NCBI GenBank assembly: GCA_030248225.1
Contig: JASANE010028091.1
Span: forward strand, 36,421 to 100,420
Reading direction: 5' to 3'
Origin: Trileptium ribeirensis
Taxonomy: Eukaryota > Nematoda > Enoplea > Enoplida > Thoracostomopsidae
DNA: 64,000 bases
A program made the position numbers and the translations under genes. Under the pieces are notes generated by a model. The model was not told the origin of the DNA, searched no databases, and worked only from the letters and a program-made list of their open reading frames with translations. Shown piece after piece: positions 60,000-64,000 of the stretch. The first letter of the stretch is position 1, and each line of letters opens with the position of its first letter.

Positions 60000-61990
60000 G
60001 TTGCTACCTGCAATAAAATCTATATATAACATATGCGTTGTGAATATTAGGATGACTCAAATAGGTTCCAATGCATACGGCTTATAGTATATATAACAAA
60101 ATTTACACATCATCTGACCTAAAATTTAACGTGGTTCCCCTTATTTTTCCCTAACAACGCATACACTGCAAAAATTTGAGCCATGCCAGAGCTCCAAATA
60201 CTAAGTTGCAAGGAATAGCAACAATATAAGCGAGTTCGGCTCAAAAATACTGGTTTCGTAGCTTATTCGCCTAATTCCCCGTGCAAAATCAGTAGAAACG
60301 CTGAGATGGGTGGGAGTGGAAGGCAGAACAAAAAACGGGACATATATCACTAAAATTGTCTATCGTGGCACAAAACTGCCTGTATCGGACAAATAATAAT
60401 GAACTTTTGCAATCATCCAAACTGGGGAAACCGACGCGAAAAATAAGAGCGTGATGCCACAAAAGAAATAGCGCTGAGAAACACTCGTGGTCCTCGGTCC
60501 GTTATGAACTCTTGTGATCATACTTCTAGTCTGCACAGCGGTGTCGCCTTCGATTTTGCCGAATTTAACCTGCGTTAAAACTTGCAGCAAATAAAATTAA
60601 ATAAATAAACCTAACATAATCAAAACTTGACACTGGACTGCAAAATTAGAGCTAATTTAAGGCGAGAAGAAAAATCAAAGAAGCATTAATAATAAGATCA
60701 CGGCTAAACCACCAAGCCAAAATGAGACAAATTCAATTATCCTTCCAGCTCACTTATATATGTATTATATAATAGCACATTATAGCGTAGGTACTTACAC
60801 TATAATATTACTGCCGCAAATACATAACCAATATTCACGTGTAGTAAACAATTTGAGCCAAGTCGATTTACCGAAGCCTAAGTTATTCCATACTTTCAAG
60901 TTCATGATGCTTAGACTTCCGGAATAGGTGAGGGCGGAAAAGAGCCCGGAGTGAATCACTCTTAGCCTACTGCGAGTCATATTGAAGACGTTCACACCTA
61001 AGACGCGATATATACCTTCGAAATTGAAACTCAGTGAAACTCCGACATCGAAATTTTTCGACCGACAACAAAAAATGCAGCGCTCACTTGTGGTGCAACC
61101 GGACATCTGCCCTAGCCCAGGCCACCCTTTAAATGGTATGGATTGCAGAGGTGCGGGCTGATCCATCCTTAATTTGAAAGATGTTAACAATAAATCAATT
61201 AAATATTTATAAATAAACAAGTATAATTTAACACTACAGGTGAGAATAACTACTACTAGTAACTACAACTAGCAACTAATTAGTGAATTTTATTTCAGCT
61301 CCTATGATGATTGATGATCTTTTTCCAACAGTTGTGTGAGACTCCTAGAATCACAGAATCAGCGTTTCAGCATAATGTAAATATACATGACCGGCTAATA
61401 GGAGTCGTATAACGCCGTATCTCAAGCAATAAATCAGCCCGAAATTTGTTGTTAACGCTTTGACCAACTGGACGCATTCCCCGTCCATTTTAGATTATTT
61501 AATTTTTTTTAGAACAATGTGAATCTTAACGATTTATTGCTTGCTGAATAAAGCTAGTGTAAGATTATTACTGTTTATAAAAAGTAGAAAAAATGTTTAG
61601 AATGCATGTTTTTAGGATTTGGCGTGGGTTACAACCTTTCTTCATCACAGCTTTACTTTCTACTGTGCACCATCTGAAATTCTTCCTACATTAAGTATAA
61701 TGATAGCTAGCCAACTTTTTCGGCGCAGCATATTAAGCTGACGTCACACTGCTGTATAACCGTCACTGCAGCTCTGCGTAAGAGTTATAACGTGAGAGCT
61801 TGCTGAAGAACTATCGTGGTATTTCCGCGCGCAATCTCAACGTCAACGCAGCGGCAAAAACTTAACAATTACAGAGTACACATGTCTAAGCAAGTCTCTG
61901 TGTCGCGTCTTAAGACGGCATACCTACATACTAGCTGTGCGGCAGCTATGTAATAATAGATACTGTTCCTCAGTTAGATAGCAATATTAT
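60000..61990. other. No supported gene
   Basis: A 141-codon minus-strand frame (60795-61220) and a plus-strand frame of about 70 codons over the same bases are both open. Neither shows a recognisable domain or clean splice signals. The rest is anonymous AT-rich DNA. Confidence 0.35.
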
Positions 61991-62000
61991 AGTTTATTAG

Positions 62001-62357
62001 TTATATCAAGAGTATGACACTCCCCTGCACTCACAAGTAAACCCGTGTTTGATGACGCGGGCGTTTTCGGTCTGAGCTCCCCCAGTTTTTTTTTGGGGCT
62101 GGAGGTCGGGCTATAAGCAGCTGCTGGTTCAACCGATCCCCCCCCCCCAGAAATTGGGGAGTCCGGCCTACCCCCCTCTCCCAAAAAAAACAAAAAAACT
62201 GGGAGTCCGAGGACCCCCGGATCTGGGGGAGGGTAAGCGCATCTCGACCCCCTCCAAAAAAACTGGGGGGTCAGGCCAAAAAACGTCCGCGTCATCAAAC
62301 ATGAATTTACATGTGAGTGCAGGGAAGTGTCATAATCTTCCCTAATGCACTCTTTGT
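62001..62357. mobile_element. Foldback element A of a tandem series
   Basis: The arms GAGTATGACACTCCCCTGCA (left) and the inverse of TGCAGGGAAGTGTCATAATC (right) enclose G- and C-rich blocks and matching GTTTGATGACGCGG / CCGCGTCATCAAAC segments. TTATATCAAG stands at the left (62001-62010) and again at the right (62358-62367). The left arm is shorter than the right by about 17 bases. No coding frame of note. Confidence 0.75.
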
Positions 62358-62957
62358 TATATCAAGTGTGCTTTAGGGAAGAGTATGACACTTACCTGCA
62401 CTCTAATGTTAGCCCGTGCTTGATGGTAAGAGCGTTTCCGGCATGATCCTTCATTTATGGGGTGTCGTCATGTATAGACCCCACGTTTTGTTGTGGGGTA
62501 TATAAGCCCCTCATTTTGTGCGGAGTGGATCGAAAGCCCCTCATTTTGTGGGGGGTAGGTCAAGCCCCCCAGTTTTGAGGGGGTCGGTTCAACCGCTATC
62601 TGCCTATAAACCGATCCCCCTTAAACTGGTTGTGCCGACCTACGCCCCCAATACTTTAATATAAACCCGTGTTGGATGACACGGGCGTTTTCGGCCTGGA
62701 TCTATCTTGTTTCTCTGGGGGGAGTCATCATGCACAGACCCCCCTCATTTTGGAGAGAGGGTATGTCAAACCCCCAGTTTTAGGGGAGGGTTAGCTCGGA
62801 ACCTCCAATTTTGAGAGGGGGTCTGTTGAACCGGTAGCTGCTTATAAATGCAATGAAGGGGGTCCGGCCGAAAACGCCAGTGTCATCCAACACGTGTTTA
62901 CATTAGAGTGCAAGAAAGTGTCATACTCTTCCCTAATGAACTCTTGGTTATATGAAG
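62358..62957. mobile_element. Foldback element B of a tandem series
   Basis: The left arm TTTAGGGAAGAGTATGACAC (62373 on) mirrors the right arm GTGTCATACTCTTCCCTAAT (62919 on). The spacing sequence TTATATCAAG (62358-62367) is followed at the other end by TTATATGAAG (62948-62957). Inside are repeated CCCCTCATTTTGTGGGG-type blocks and the pair GTTTGATGA/GCGTTTTCGGC. Another degraded left arm (GGAAAAGTATGAACTCTAAC) starts at 62959, suggesting a third unit. Confidence 0.75.
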
Positions 62958-63079
62958 AGGAAAAGTATGAACTCTAACATTGACTCGTTTAGTATGAGAT
63001 AGCTGTTTTAACCCTACGCCTCATTACCGGAGTCAAGACGTAACACGTTGACGAAGAGTTTTATCGGACTCCTAACCAT

Positions 63080-63145
63080 ATAAACTCACCGTTAGGCCTC
63101 GAAGCCACCCGGCACCGTACGCAAGGTGCTCGGAAAATTTTAGCC
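63080..63145 (+). repeat. Diverged tRNA-like piece related to 11174-11244
   Basis: CGCAAGGTGCTCGG and the preceding AACTCACCGTTAGG align with CGCAAGGTGCTCGG and AGCTCAATGGTTAG of the 11-kb element in the same order, with a few inserted bases. The box B-like segment is eroded. Confidence 0.35.
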
Positions 63146-63190
63146 TTTTGAGCAATTGTTCGTTTGTTTTTCATATACATATACTAGTAA

Positions 63191-63862
63191 CAGGGAATAA
63201 CCGGAACCGGAACCTGGTCTTCGAAATTTATATATAGTAAAACAGATGATGGAAGAAATGAAGGTATAGTAGATTTAAAATGCATTAAAAATAACTTTTA
63301 CATTAAACTTAATGTATTGCGATGGTATTATTGCCTTCCTGAAACTTTAAAGAGACTGAGAAAGCTAATAATGTTTATTTATCGATCAAATATGTCGGTT
63401 TTTGGACATTCATAGCAAAAAATGTCTTCCACTATACACCATTGCGTATACTGCGTCAAATCGAACGTGCTTACAAAGCTTGGAGCGTAGAATACACACT
63501 TTTGCTCTGTCTCCAGTCGCCACCTTTACTACACATAAAATAGCTGCTACAAGCATCGACCTGGCTTTGATTTAACAAACTCCTGCAGGTTATTATGAAA
63601 AATTCCTGCTCTAATTATGTGCATTACTTACGTTTCACACGGCAAATTGGTTAGTTAATCTTTTCTTTTGCTTGGTTGTATAGCTTGATCATTGTATAAT
63701 ATATGTTACATATGTTTGGATTACACGATGAAGAAAAAAACGTGGAAAATTTCAAACAAAATTTTTAAACCGGAATTCCGGTTCCGGTATGGCTTTTGCC
63801 CTTTGCCGGAACCGCAACCGGAACACGATTTTCGCCGGAACCGGAATTCCGGTTACTGCCTG
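63191..63862. mobile_element. hAT-like element with CCGGAA repeats, 672 bp
   Basis: The left end CAGGGAATAACCGGAACCGG mirrors the right end CCGGAATTCCGGTTACTGCC plus TG, with perfect 8-bp duplications ACTAGTAA at 63183-63190 and 63863-63870. Short CCGGAA/TTCCGG arrays mark both ends, densest at 63771-63855. The 60-codon frame near the right end is the repeat itself, not a gene. Confidence 0.92.
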
Positions 63863-64000
63863 ACTAGTAACTAGCAAAGCAAGCGAAACGGAGTGAGTGT
63901 GGTTACACTACGCTTATTGACCATTTCGCCGTTGTAAATTCAGTTCCCCGAGTGCTTTTCAAGTTCCACCATAGCAATTATGCATCGCCAATATTTTAAT

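Noticed and set aside
60795..61220. 141-codon minus-strand frame
   Set aside because: An opposite-strand frame is equally open and neither is recognisable; not enough to call a gene.
63692..63874. Small frame containing FRFRYGFCPLPEPQPEHDF-like text
   Set aside because: It is a reading of the CCGGAA arrays at the right end of the hAT-like element.

Overview
This is eukaryotic, animal nuclear DNA. It is AT-rich, has no operons or bacterial-style gene density, and its one recognisable gene is split by GT-AG introns of about 1-4 kb. That gene, on the minus strand from 52677 down to 32830, encodes the regulatory B56 (B') subunit of protein phosphatase 2A. Nine coding exons were rebuilt by eye. 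They join in frame into 386 residues plus a stop and lack only the N-terminal part, which must lie beyond what I could find (probably beyond 64000). The protein belongs to the alpha/beta/epsilon clade (widerborst-type of insects); the wording of its conserved blocks suggests an invertebrate, plausibly an arthropod, but the species cannot be fixed.

Layout: 1-10.5 kb holds a possible pair of terminal exons (1595-1864), a 13-copy 73-bp tandem array (1968-2920), a GC-rich island (3890-4195), a CpG-richer anonymous region with retroelement-like traits (4650-7030), foldback repeats (7299-8152 and AT-rich ones up to 9960) and the last exon of an unidentified plus-strand gene (10147-10404, poly(A) signal 10491). 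From 10.5 to 32.8 kb no confident gene is seen: it holds minisatellites (27 bp, 80 bp), tRNA-derived SINE-like pieces, a hAT-like element with a perfect 8-bp target duplication (19429-20258), a 297-bp tandem duplication (28638-29231) and AT-rich single-copy sequence. From 32.8 to 52.7 kb lies the B56 gene, whose introns carry at least five small inverted-repeat transposons and old 170-190 bp repeat arrays. From 52.7 to 64 kb comes mostly repeat DNA: two further hAT-like elements with perfect 8-bp duplications (59437-59787, 63191-63862), a tandem run of foldback elements joined by the same 10-bp sequence (62001-62957), and one unusually long anonymous minus-strand reading frame (56103-56690).

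The window is therefore a gene-poor stretch dominated by non-autonomous DNA transposons and minisatellites around a single conserved signalling gene. I found no rRNA, no intact tRNA, no CRISPR array and no transposase or reverse transcriptase. No new enzymatic system is evident. The least ordinary items are the tandem foldback array, the minisatellite grown inside a transposon, and the unexplained 195-residue frame.
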